Positions 1 through 8,312 of a stretch of DNA of 64,000 nucleotides are shown here, piece after piece. The DNA lies in contig CP007053.1 in assembly GCA_000242935.3 (NCBI GenBank), positions 1,426,001 to 1,490,000 of the forward strand, read 5' to 3'. This DNA is from Opitutaceae bacterium TAV5. GTDB lineage: Bacteria; Verrucomicrobiota; Verrucomicrobiia; Opitutales; Opitutaceae. The position numbers were made by a program, and so were the translations under genes. Position 1 is the first letter of the stretch, and each line of letters starts with the position of its first letter. The notes below the pieces were generated by a model. The model was not told the DNA's origin, searched no databases, and worked only from the letters and a program-made list of their open reading frames with translations.

Positions 1-75
1 GAAAACGGCCTCCCCTCCTTCGCGAAGCTGGAAAAAGTCCGCGTCGACAAAAAGCTCGCCGCCTACGAACTCTGA
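1..75 (+). CDS. C-terminal end of an unidentified protein (5' truncated by the window)
   Basis: The window opens inside a frame that closes with TGA at 73-75. Only 24 residues are visible, ending KKLAAYEL, which is too little to recognise a family. Codon use is GC-rich like its neighbours. The hairpin at 86-110 starts 10 bases after the stop, and the next gene is convergent. Confidence 0.6.
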   Translation, partial: ENGLPSFAKLEKVRVDKKLAAYEL

Positions 76-85
76 CCCGCCGGTG

Positions 86-110
86 ACACGGGCCGATGAC
101 CGGCCCGTGT
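86..110 (+). terminator. GC-rich hairpin after the truncated gene
   Basis: A perfect 10-bp stem (ACACGGGCCG at 86-95 and CGGCCCGTGT at 101-110) has the loop ATGAC. It starts 10 bases after the stop codon. There is no good T-run, so it may protect a 3' end rather than act as a classical intrinsic terminator. It also resembles the CACGGGC hairpins near 36.5 and 56.3 kb. Confidence 0.4.
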
Positions 111-122
111 CCGTTTAGCGAC

Positions 123-245
123 GGAGCGGCGGCATTCCTGCCGCTGCGACGAGGCGCGTCAGCGCCTCGCCCGGTGCCTCCACCGTCACTGTCTCGAACC
201 GGCGACGCGTTGCGTCGTCAGCAGCGGCAAGAATGCCGCCGCTCC
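123..245. repeat. Cloverleaf-type structured repeat, copy 1 (convergent intergenic)
   Basis: Outer arms at 123-147 and 221-245 (25 bases each) are inverted complements with one mismatch. Inside are two further hairpins: GAGGCGC/GCGCCTC at 151-168 and CGACGC/GCGTCG at 203-217. Reverse-complemented, it is nearly identical to the copy at 48904-49006 except for about 25 extra bases between the inner hairpins. It lies between the 3' ends of two convergent genes. Confidence 0.75.
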
Positions 246-323
246 ATCACACGCTGTCGTCACTCAACAGTTACAACCGGCCCGTTTCATTTTTTCCGGA
301 TTTCTCCGGACGCCCCTCCCCCC

Positions 324-1307
324 TCAAGCCGGCTTCTCCGGCGTCCCCTGCCCTCCCTGGTTTCGCGGATGAAATTTCGCGTGCTGGTCCACCAGCCGCC
401 GCTCTTCCACCGCCGTGTAGATCTGCGTCGTCGCGATATTGGCATGGCCGAGCATTTCCTGGATGGCCCGCAGATCCGCTCCGCCGCTCAACAGGTGTGT
501 CGCGAATGAATGCCGCAGCAGGTGCGGCTTCACCGGCCTGGTGATGCCCGCCGCCTTCGTGTATTTCTTGACCAGCACCCAGAGCATCTTGCGCGAGATC
601 GCCGTGCCGCGTTCGCTGAGAAAAAGCGGGCTGCCCGTCTTCGCCTTCACGAAATGCGGACGCCCCGATTCCAGGTAAACCGCCACCGCATCGCGCGCCT
701 TGCCTCCCACCGGCACCACACGCTCCTTCGCTCCCTTGCCGAAAACGCGCAGAAAACCGTTTTCCAGGTCGATCTGCTGCAAGGTCAGCCCCGAAAGCTC
801 CGAGACGCGCAGCCCGCTCGAATAAAACAGCTCCAGGATCGCCCGATCGCGCAGCGCGTGGGGCGACCCGCCCGCCGGCGCGGCGAGCAGGCGCGACACC
901 TCCTCCGCATTGAGCGTGCCCGGCACGCGCCGCACCAGCTTCGGCCCCTGCAACAACTCCGTAAAATCGTCCGGCCGCACCCGCTCGCGCACGAGATGCC
1001 GGGCAAACATCCGCAGCGCCGACAGCTTCCGCGCCAGGCTCGCCACGCTGTAGTCGTACCCGTCGAGCGAATACAGCCAGTCCATCGCATCCGCGCCCGT
1101 CGCCGCGCGCCAGTCGCGCACGTTTTTTTTGCGCAGCAGAAACGCCGCGCACTGTAGCAAGTCGCTTTCGTAAGCCTCCAGCGTCCGGTCCGAACGCCCG
1201 CGCTCGAGCGTGAGCGCGTTGCCGAAATCCGTGATCGGCTCCGCCAGGGTTTCGGGCAATCCGTCCGGGACCGGGGGGAGGGGGGGATCGACCGGGTCGC
1301 CCGTCAT
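324..1307 (-). CDS. Tyrosine site-specific recombinase, XerC/XerD type
   Basis: This 327-residue protein has an N-terminal SAM-like core-binding domain (about 25-115) and a C-terminal catalytic domain. The catalytic set is visible: R167 (SGLRVSEL), K191 (GKGAKER), H262 and R265 (HLLRHSFATHL), H288 (GHANIATTQ) and nucleophile Y297. Family members resolve chromosome dimers at dif with FtsK. XerC and XerD cannot be told apart safely here. Nothing suggests an integrase: there is no att-like repeat and no phage gene nearby. The gene starts 28 bases downstream of infA on the same strand, so the two are probably co-transcribed. The N-terminus has a proline-rich extension of about 20 residues before the usual start of the fold, so the exact start is uncertain. 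Confidence 0.9.
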   Translation of the reverse strand: MTGDPVDPPLPPVPDGLPETLAEPITDFGNALTLERGRSDRTLEAYESDLLQCAAFLLRKKNVRDWRAATGADAMDWLYSLDGYDYSVASLARKLSALRMFARHLVRERVRPDDFTELLQGPKLVRRVPGTLNAEEVSRLLAAPAGGSPHALRDRAILELFYSSGLRVSELSGLTLQQIDLENGFLRVFGKGAKERVVPVGGKARDAVAVYLESGRPHFVKAKTGSPLFLSERGTAISRKMLWVLVKKYTKAAGITRPVKPHLLRHSFATHLLSGGADLRAIQEMLGHANIATTQIYTAVEERRLVDQHAKFHPRNQGGQGTPEKPA

Positions 1308-1335
1308 GCGCCGTCGCTCCTTTCCCGGCCAGGCC

Positions 1336-1605
1336 TCAGCGCCGGCGGCGCGGCCCCTGCTGCTGGCGATAGCCGGGAGGCGGCGTGTCGCGCATGCGGT
1401 AGGTGATGCGCGCCTTCTCCAGGTCGTAGGGGCTCATTTCCATCTTCACACTGTCGCCCGCGGCGATCTTGATGAAGTTCTTGCGCAGCTTGCCCGAAAT
1501 ATGGGCCAGGACCACGTGGCCGTTGGCCAGTTCCACCTTGAACATCGTGCCGGGGAGGACAGCCACGATCTTGCCTTCAACTTCAATCGATTTGCCGTCA
1601 GACAT
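1336..1605 (-). CDS. infA: Translation initiation factor IF-1
   Basis: This 89-residue protein is the single S1-like OB fold of IF-1, which occupies the ribosomal A site during initiation. Recognisable segments are [34 protein letters not shown] and [13 protein letters not shown], followed by RITYR near the end. It is about 15 residues longer than the usual 72 because of a C-terminal Gln/Arg-rich tail (QQQGPRRRR) that could add RNA contacts. It precedes the recombinase gene on the same strand. Divergent to it, 158 bases away, is tadA, so 1606-1763 should hold two promoters. Confidence 0.95.
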   Translation of the reverse strand: MSDGKSIEVEGKIVAVLPGTMFKVELANGHVVLAHISGKLRKNFIKIAAGDSVKMEMSPYDLEKARITYRMRDTPPPGYRQQQGPRRRR

Positions 1606-1763
1606 ACAGGTTGGCCATATGGCCGCGAATAAGAGTTTCGATCATGCGCAGTTAAGCTGGAAAAGGTACATGTAAGCCATACCTTCACGCCTCCGGTCAA
1701 GAACTTACTCGGATATCGACCCGAACATCGCTCTCCGCCACCTCCTCCCGCCCGCCGCCGCAC

Positions 1764-2333
1764 ATGGTCAAACCCGCCCGCCAGGACTGTCCTTTCGACA
1801 AACGCTTCCCCTCGCAACTCGCGCGGGACGATGTTTTTTTCATGTCGCTCGCCTGGAATCAGGCCATCGACGCCTGGCGCAAGGATGAAGTGCCGATCGG
1901 TTGCATCATCGAGCGCAACGGCGAGGTCATCGCCGCCGCCCACAACCGCGTCGAGTCCGCCGCCGATCCCACCGCCCACGCCGAAATGCTCGCCCTGACC
2001 CAGGCCGCCGCCTCCCTCGGCGACTGGCGCCTCGAAGACTGCACCCTCTACGTCACCAAGGAGCCCTGCCCCATGTGCTCCGGGGCCACCCTCATGTCGC
2101 GCCTCCGGCGCGTCTGCTACGCCGTCCCCGACCCCAAAATGGGCTGTCTCGGCGGCGCCACCGATCTCAACGCCCTGCCCCGCGTCAACCACCACCTCGC
2201 CATCACCGCCGGCGGCGTCCTCGAAACCGAGTGCCGCGAGCTTCTCCAGGCCTTTTTCCGACAAAAACGCGGCGCTCTTCCGCTCACCGGTCCCGCGCCC
2301 GGAGATGGCGAAGAACATGAGCAGGACAGTTGA
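1764..2333 (+). CDS. tadA: tRNA-specific adenosine deaminase
   Basis: This cytidine-deaminase-fold zinc enzyme converts A34 to inosine in the anticodon of tRNA-Arg(ACG). Zinc ligands and catalytic residues are visible: HAE (H72, E74) and PCPMC (C102, C105). Further family motifs are DEVPIGCIIE and the DPKMGCLGG segment. The protein is 189 residues, somewhat long because of an extended N-terminus (1-25) and a charged C-terminal tail. The first ATG at 1764 was kept because the segment before the usual core (FPSQLARDDVFFM) looks coding. An internal ATG at 1842 is the alternative start. Confidence 0.92.
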   Translation: MVKPARQDCPFDKRFPSQLARDDVFFMSLAWNQAIDAWRKDEVPIGCIIERNGEVIAAAHNRVESAADPTAHAEMLALTQAAASLGDWRLEDCTLYVTKEPCPMCSGATLMSRLRRVCYAVPDPKMGCLGGATDLNALPRVNHHLAITAGGVLETECRELLQAFFRQKRGALPLTGPAPGDGEEHEQDS

Positions 2334-2403
2334 CGCCCGCCGGAACCGGAACACGTTGAATCCTCTCTTCCTTCATAAAGAAAATAAAACCCGTTAACTA
2401 CAC

Positions 2404-3036
<633 letters not shown>

Positions 3037-3070
3037 GTTTCCCCGGTTCCCGCAACCTTCCTTCCCGCCA

Positions 3071-3101
3071 ACGCGCCGGATTTTTTCCGGCGCGTTTTTT
3101 T
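3071..3101 (+). terminator. Intrinsic terminator of the superoxide dismutase gene
   Basis: A perfect 9-bp GC stem (ACGCGCCGG at 3071-3079, CCGGCGCGT at 3087-3095) has a T-rich loop and is followed by seven T. It lies 34 bases after the sod stop codon. Confidence 0.9.
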
Positions 3102-3177
3102 GTGACGCAACCGTCTCCGCCCCCGCCTCCTCCCGGTTTTGTTTACACGGCCTGACATGCCGGCCAGGCTCTCCCGC

Positions 3178-4167
3178 ATGTCCTTTTCCGGCATTCTCAT
3201 TGAAAAAACCGACACCGGCACGACCGCCCGCCTGACCCGCCTCGACGAGGCCGACCTCCCTCCGGGCGAAGTCACCGTGCGTGTCGCGTACTCGACCCTC
3301 AACTACAAGGACGCGCTCGCCATCCATAACCGCGCGCCCGTTGTCCGCACCTTCCCGATGGTGCCCGGCGTCGATCTCGCCGGCACGGTCGAGACCAGCA
3401 CCGCGCCCGCCTTCGCGCCCGGCGACGCCGTGTTTCTCAACGGCCAGGGCGTCGGCGAGACGCGCTGGGGCGGGCTTGCGCAAAAGGCGCGCGTCCCCGC
3501 CAGCCTTCTCCTCCGGATCCCCGCTCCGCTGACGCCGGCCTCCTGCATGGCCATCGGCACGGCGGGTTACACCGCGATGCTCTGCGTCAACGCGCTCGAA
3601 CGCGCCGGCGTGACACCCGCCGCCGGCGACGTGCTCGTCACCGGCGCCTCCGGCGGGGTCGGGGGATTTGCCGTCCTGCTGCTCGCGGCGCGCGGTTTCC
3701 GTGTGATCGCCTCGACCGGACGCCTCGCCGAAACCGCCTACCTGCAATCCCTCGGCGCCGCCGAGGTCATCGACCGCGCCGTCCTCGCCGCTCCCGGCAA
3801 ACCCCTGCAAAAGGAACGCTGGGCCGCCGCGGTGGACACCGTCGGCAGCCACACGCTGGCCAACGTCTGCGCCGGCGCCCGTTATCGCGGCGTGGTCACC
3901 GCCTGCGGCATGGCGCAAGGGCTCGATTTTCCGTCAACGGTCGCGCCCTTCATCCTGCGGCATGTTTCGCTGCTCGGCATCGACGCCGTGCGCACGCCCC
4001 GCTCCGAACAGGAAACCGCCTGGGCACAACTCGCCCGTGAAATCGCTCCGGAAAAACTCGCGCTGCTCGCCAGCGAAGTCCCGCTTGCCGAAGCCATCCC
4101 CGCCGCCGCCCGTCTCCTCGACGGCCAGATCCGCGGCCGCGTCGTGGTGAAGATCCCGCAGGAGTAA
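3178..4167 (+). CDS. MDR-family NADPH oxidoreductase, acrylyl-CoA reductase AcuI/YhdH type
   Basis: This 329-residue protein belongs to the zinc-independent medium-chain dehydrogenase/reductase superfamily. The GroES-like N-terminal half carries STLNYKDAL (39-47) and PMVPGVDLAGTV, hallmarks of the YhdH/AcuI subfamily. The Rossmann half has the nucleotide-binding loop GASGGVGG (156-163). AcuI reduces acryloyl-CoA to propionyl-CoA, and YhdH is the E. coli orthologue. The substrate here is an inference. The ATG at 3178 was chosen because MSFSGILIEK is where the fold normally begins. In-frame ATGs at 3139 and 3157 would only add unconserved residues. No partner gene for propionate or DMSP metabolism is adjacent. 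Confidence 0.85.
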   Translation: MSFSGILIEKTDTGTTARLTRLDEADLPPGEVTVRVAYSTLNYKDALAIHNRAPVVRTFPMVPGVDLAGTVETSTAPAFAPGDAVFLNGQGVGETRWGGLAQKARVPASLLLRIPAPLTPASCMAIGTAGYTAMLCVNALERAGVTPAAGDVLVTGASGGVGGFAVLLLAARGFRVIASTGRLAETAYLQSLGAAEVIDRAVLAAPGKPLQKERWAAAVDTVGSHTLANVCAGARYRGVVTACGMAQGLDFPSTVAPFILRHVSLLGIDAVRTPRSEQETAWAQLAREIAPEKLALLASEVPLAEAIPAAARLLDGQIRGRVVVKIPQE

Positions 4168-4550
4168 TCGTTGTTTCTGGAACCGCTAACAGACTTCGCC
4201 AACAGGCGAAGTCTTCAAAGTCCCCTCCGGCTGATCGCCTTCGGGACACACTGCCGGGGCCTGCTGATCGCAGGCCATTTTACTTTTTCAGAAAATCGGT
4301 CCGCGATCAGAGCGGTTCAGATAAAGCTGTAGTCGTTTTTTAACCACGGATTTCACCGATTATCACGGATTCAAACCATGCCTTGCCGCTTCCTTCTTAT
4401 CCGTGAAAATCCGTGCAATCCGTGGTTCTGTTTTCAGTATCCTGTACGGCTGCAATTTTAAAAAAAATGCTCTGGCGGACGCCTGCAGTTCCCGGCTGCG
4501 ACGATCAGTCGCAGCTTCACTCTCGAGATTTCGGCCGTTGGCGAAATCCA
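4168..4550. repeat. Intergenic region with two hairpins and a CCACGGATT-type inverted repeat
   Basis: This 383-base gap between two convergent genes has no credible gene. It holds a 10-bp stem at 4191-4214 (loop AACA). A second stem, GGCCTGC/GCAGGCC at 4258-4276, is followed by a T-rich run and is a plausible terminator for the reductase gene. It also holds a 29-base inverted pair at 4342-4370 and 4399-4427 built from repeated ATCCGTG units and ending in CCACGG/CCGTGG. The inverted pair belongs to the dispersed arm-type repeats seen elsewhere in the window. Confidence 0.75.
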
Positions 4551-5579
4551 TCAGTGGTTCCCTTCTTCCGCCCCGTCCCGCTTCACCTTGAAAACCCGCA
4601 GCAGGAAAAACAGGCTCGGGAAAATGAACAGGCTGCCGACGAGCAACGCGATCACCAGTTGCACCAGCGTCGCGTGCGGCGCCGCCTCTGCGTAAAAACC
4701 CAGCGGACGCTCCGCCGTGATCAGTGCGTTGGGCGCGTAGAGCAGCCACCAGCCGAGCAGGATCAGCGTCACCTGACCGCCCGCCACGAGGCGCGTCAGC
4801 ACCACGTGATGCCTGCGTATCGAAACCCACAGGACAACGAACAGCAAGGTCGCCAGCGCCATGACCGCCATCAGCACCGGTCGCGCCAGGAACGCCGCCG
4901 TCAGGCTCTCGCGCTCGAACGCCGACGACGCCGCAAACACCAGCCCGCCCGCCACGATCACCAGACAGTTGAACACCGCCGCATGCCGGACAAACCGCCG
5001 CTTCAACTTCGCGTTTTCCGTTTCGTCGATCAGGTAAACGTTGGCCAGAAATGCAAAGATGCACGCCACGAAAAACCCGACCGCTAGCGGATACGCTCCC
5101 CACCAAGGCGCGATGTAAGCCTCAAAAATTTCGTCCGCATCCGGATTGATGATACCGCGGTTGAGGCTCGCCGCGATGATGCCGAGCCAGAACGCCGTCC
5201 ACAGGCTCGATATGCCAAACAGCAGCGTATACACCCGCTGCGACTTCGGCTCCTGCACCGCATCGTAATGGCGAAACGTAAACGCCGTGCCCCGCACCAC
5301 GATCCCCACCAGCAGCGCCAGCATCGGGATATGTAACGCGACCATCAGCGTCGTGAAAATCGTCGGGAAGCCGTTGAACAAAATCACCACGACGAGAATC
5401 AGCCAGATATGATTGGCTTCCCATACGGGCCCCATCGCCTCGTTGATCACGTGCTTCTGCTCCTCGCGCAGCCGTCCGGCGGGCAGGAGTTCCAGAATCC
5501 CCGCCCCGTAATCCGATCCGCCGAGGAGCACGTACAACAGCAGCGAAGCGCCGATGAAAAAGATGAGAATGTCGATCAT
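4551..5579 (-). CDS. cydB: Cytochrome bd-type quinol oxidase subunit II
   Basis: This 342-residue integral membrane protein has about eight to nine hydrophobic segments. It begins MIDILIFFIGASLLLYVLLGG with the GSDYGAG signature near residue 25, followed by EAMGPVWEANHIWLI, a strongly conserved CydB segment. With CydA it forms the terminal oxidase that reduces oxygen with quinol electrons. The ATG at 5579 was chosen because upstream in-frame sequence overlaps the end of cydA and lacks CydB character. The gap to the cydA stop is 2 bases, so translation is probably coupled. No cydX-like or cydDC gene is visible nearby. Confidence 0.95.
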   Translation of the reverse strand: MIDILIFFIGASLLLYVLLGGSDYGAGILELLPAGRLREEQKHVINEAMGPVWEANHIWLILVVVILFNGFPTIFTTLMVALHIPMLALLVGIVVRGTAFTFRHYDAVQEPKSQRVYTLLFGISSLWTAFWLGIIAASLNRGIINPDADEIFEAYIAPWWGAYPLAVGFFVACIFAFLANVYLIDETENAKLKRRFVRHAAVFNCLVIVAGGLVFAASSAFERESLTAAFLARPVLMAVMALATLLFVVLWVSIRRHHVVLTRLVAGGQVTLILLGWWLLYAPNALITAERPLGFYAEAAPHATLVQLVIALLVGSLFIFPSLFFLLRVFKVKRDGAEEGNH

Positions 5580-5581
5580 GG

Positions 5582-6931
5582 TCAGCGCCTCCCTCCCGCG
5601 CTTGCCGCCGGCGCCTCGAATTTCCTCTGCACGGCCTGGATCTGGCGTTTGAACAGCCACACCGTCGCCGCCGCGAGCGCGAGGTAGAGTCCGAGGAAAA
5701 GATAAAAATGATAAACCATGCCCGGCACCGGCGTGACGGCATCCTTGGTCCGCAGGATTCCGTAAACGATCCACGGCTGCCGGCCCACCTCGGTGACAAT
5801 CCATCCCGCCTCGATCGCCACCATTCCGAGCGGCGCGAACAGCACGAGCACTTTCAGGTACCAGCCGGGAAACCGCCGCCTTTTCAGAAATATAAAAAAC
5901 AACACCCCGAGTGCCGCCATCGCCGTGCCGATGCCGACCATCACCTGGAAGGCGACATGCGTGATCACCACCGGCGGCCAGTCCTCGCGCGGGAACTGGT
6001 CCAGCCCGGTGACCTCCGCGTCAAAGTCGTCGTGAGCTACAAAACTCAGCAAGCCCGGCAACGGAATCCCCCATTTCATCGTCTGCGTATCCACATCAGG
6101 AATACCTCCGATATAGAGCGGCGCACGGCGGCCGGTCTCGAAATGCCCCTCCATGGCGGCGAGCTTGGCCGGCTGGAGCTGCGCCACACGCTGCCCCGCA
6201 AAATGCCCTGCGAACGGCTGCGCGATGGAAGCGACGGCGCCAAAGGTCATGGCGATTTTCAGCGCCTTCATGTGGACGCCGCACACCCCTTCGCCTGCGC
6301 TCCCGCGCGCCTTGCTTCGCAGCCAGAGAAATGCATGGATGCCGCCCACGCCGAAACCCACCGCCTGGAGCGCGGCGAGTTGCATGTGCAGGCTCTGGTG
6401 CAGCCACGCCCGGTTGAACATGGCTTTCACCGGGTCGATGTTGTGTGCCGCGCCGTCGATCCAGTCGAAGCCCGCCGGGGAATTCATCCAGCCATTGGCG
6501 GCCACGACAAAAATCCCCGAAGCAAACCCGGTGATCCCGACTGCCAGCCCGGTTGCCCAGTGGACCCACGGTTTCATCCGTTTCCAGCCGTAGAGAAACA
6601 ACCCGATCGCAACCGCCTCCAGGAAAAACGCCGTCCCTTCCCATGAAAACGGCATGCCGATGATCGGCCCGGCATGTTGCATGAAACCGGGCCAGAGCAA
6701 CCCGAGTTCGAAGGAAAGCACCGTGCCCGACACCGCGCCGACGGCGAAGAGGATGGCCACGCCCTTCATCCACATCCGGGTGAGTTCGAGCCACGCGGCA
6801 TCTTTCGTTTTGAGAAACCGGTAGTGCGCCGCCGACATGAACAGCGGCATCGTCATGCCGATCGCGGCGAAGATGATGTGAAAGCCCAGTGAAAACGCCA
6901 TCGTGGCGCGGGCGGCGGTGAGATCGTCCAT
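5582..6931 (-). CDS. cydA: Cytochrome bd-type quinol oxidase subunit I
   Basis: This 449-residue polytopic membrane protein carries haems b558, b595 and d in the family. Probable ligands are H18 (GFHIIFA), H182 (LHMQLAA) and M331 (FQVMVGIG). The acidic pair E98/E105 (SWEGTAFFLE) and GRQPW (383-387) are present. The quinol-binding loop is short: the protein is about 70 residues smaller than E. coli CydA, which makes it a short-Q-loop (CIO-like) enzyme. The start at 6931 (MDDLTAARATMAFSLGF) puts the first helix at the family position. It is the first gene of a cydAB operon, and its promoter should lie in 6932-7068. Confidence 0.94.
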   Translation of the reverse strand: MDDLTAARATMAFSLGFHIIFAAIGMTMPLFMSAAHYRFLKTKDAAWLELTRMWMKGVAILFAVGAVSGTVLSFELGLLWPGFMQHAGPIIGMPFSWEGTAFFLEAVAIGLFLYGWKRMKPWVHWATGLAVGITGFASGIFVVAANGWMNSPAGFDWIDGAAHNIDPVKAMFNRAWLHQSLHMQLAALQAVGFGVGGIHAFLWLRSKARGSAGEGVCGVHMKALKIAMTFGAVASIAQPFAGHFAGQRVAQLQPAKLAAMEGHFETGRRAPLYIGGIPDVDTQTMKWGIPLPGLLSFVAHDDFDAEVTGLDQFPREDWPPVVITHVAFQVMVGIGTAMAALGVLFFIFLKRRRFPGWYLKVLVLFAPLGMVAIEAGWIVTEVGRQPWIVYGILRTKDAVTPVPGMVYHFYLFLGLYLALAAATVWLFKRQIQAVQRKFEAPAASAGGRR

Positions 6932-7068
6932 AACGTTGGCGCCAACGAAACCCCGCCGCTCCGGCAAGCAAGCGCCTGCGCGAGTCGTCCGCCAGGTATC
7001 AGTAAACCAGGCAGGCCGCCGGAGCCGTGCTAATACACGCGCCATGCCCGGCGCGCTCGCGACCGGGC

Positions 7069-8235
7069 TCAACCGGTGGCTTCCGCACCTGCCGGAGGCG
7101 CCAGCGTCTTCCCCGGCGCCAGGTCGGGGATGATCTCCACCGACTCCACGACCGCATGACCGCTGGCAACCTTCTGCGCCAGACGCGCCACCTGCCGGGC
7201 AAGCGAGCGGATGTCGAACACGTAGCGCGTGGGCTCCGGGACTCCGCTGGCCAGCCAGGGGTCGGCGTCACGACAAACCAGCGACACCTCCTCCGGCACC
7301 CGCACGCCCCGGTGCAGCAGATGCATGATCACCGTCAGAAAACACGCCGGCGACGCGATCAGCCACGCTGTCGGACGCGGTTTCCGGGCCAGCAAACGAT
7401 CCGCCAGCCGACACAGATCGGCCACCGTTCCGTCGTGGTACGCCACGCTGGCGACCGCCGCGTCATCACCACCCGTTACTCTCGCCTTTCCCGTATTTCC
7501 CGCCTTTTCCACGCCTTCGAAGAAACCGAGCCGGCTCTCGACATCGCCGCCCCGCTCCTGCCGGTCGAGCACAATGACGACCTGACGATGTCCGATTCTC
7601 AGCAACTGGGTCGCCGCATGCTGACAGGCCGCGCGGTAGTTGAGATCCACATTGGGCAGACTCCCTTTTTCGTGTAGTGTGCCGACGATGACCGCCGGCA
7701 CCCGGTTGACGACGCACCACTGCTGCATGGCGGGGCTCGAATACGGCAATACCCAGCAATCGTGCCGCACCGTCGTTGTAAGTTTCCGGAAAAACGCCAT
7801 CGTCGCCACGCTCGTTGCGAATCCTTTCTGGTAAACATGCATCCCGACCTGCCGTCCGTAGAGGATGCGCCGCACGTCGTCGATCCAGAGGATGGTGCGG
7901 TGGCGCAGCTCGTCCATTTCCACCGGCAGCAACAGTCCCACCGACCGCGGGCTTTCGCCAGCGCCGGCACCGCGCCTGCGTTTTTTGCGCAGTTGCGTGC
8001 CCTGCCGGCTGCGTTCCGCCAGCCAGCCGTCCTGCGACAGTTCCTCCAGGGCGGCCCGCACCGTCCGCCGGCTCACCCCGAGCTGCTCCGCCAGCACGCG
8101 CTCGCCGGGCAGTTGCCCCTTCCACTCCCCATCCCGCAGCCGTTCGCGCAAATGCTCAGCGATCTGCGATGACAGCGATTGCCAGGGACGACGGGGTGAA
8201 GGGGGGATGACACGGGAGGTTGCCGCGGTTTTCAT
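7069..8235 (-). CDS. GntR/LacI chimeric transcriptional regulator (AraR-like)
   Basis: This 388-residue protein has an N-terminal GntR-type winged helix. The segment LPGERVLAEQLGVSRRTVR (42-60) is the helix-turn-helix and is followed by AALEELSQDGWL. After a basic linker (RKKRRRGAGAG) comes a LacI-like periplasmic-binding domain starting at SVGLLLPVEMD (98-108). This is the AraR architecture, where a sugar relieves repression. The effector here is unknown, but the divergent genes encode arabinofuranosidase-like glycosidases, so a pentose or pentosyl sugar is a reasonable guess. The ATG at 8235 was chosen because it precedes the winged helix at normal distance and sits inside a perfect palindrome (8235-8253), which suggests autoregulation. 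Confidence 0.85.
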   Translation of the reverse strand: MKTAATSRVIPPSPRRPWQSLSSQIAEHLRERLRDGEWKGQLPGERVLAEQLGVSRRTVRAALEELSQDGWLAERSRQGTQLRKKRRRGAGAGESPRSVGLLLPVEMDELRHRTILWIDDVRRILYGRQVGMHVYQKGFATSVATMAFFRKLTTTVRHDCWVLPYSSPAMQQWCVVNRVPAVIVGTLHEKGSLPNVDLNYRAACQHAATQLLRIGHRQVVIVLDRQERGGDVESRLGFFEGVEKAGNTGKARVTGGDDAAVASVAYHDGTVADLCRLADRLLARKPRPTAWLIASPACFLTVIMHLLHRGVRVPEEVSLVCRDADPWLASGVPEPTRYVFDIRSLARQVARLAQKVASGHAVVESVEIIPDLAPGKTLAPPAGAEATG

Positions 8236-8253
8236 GGTATCTTCCAGATACCA
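8235..8253. promoter_or_regulatory. Perfect palindromic operator over the regulator start codon
   Basis: TGGTATCT at 8235-8242 and AGATACCA at 8246-8253 form a perfect 8-bp inverted repeat with a 3-base spacer. The first base is the A of the minus-strand start codon. The site lies between the regulator and the divergent pseudopilin gene (start 8313). Binding there could repress both directions. A half-site-like AGATACC recurs at 13501-13507, before the PEP-CTERM gene. Confidence 0.65.
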
Positions 8254-8312
8254 CGCAATTGCTCTTTTGGAAAGTATCGAACGGCTCCAATCTTTGCCAA
8301 CTTCATGACCCG

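Noticed and set aside
324-1307. Recombinase as a phage or island integrase
   Set aside because: No attachment repeat, no phage or cargo genes and an infA-linked position; XerC/D housekeeping is the simpler reading.
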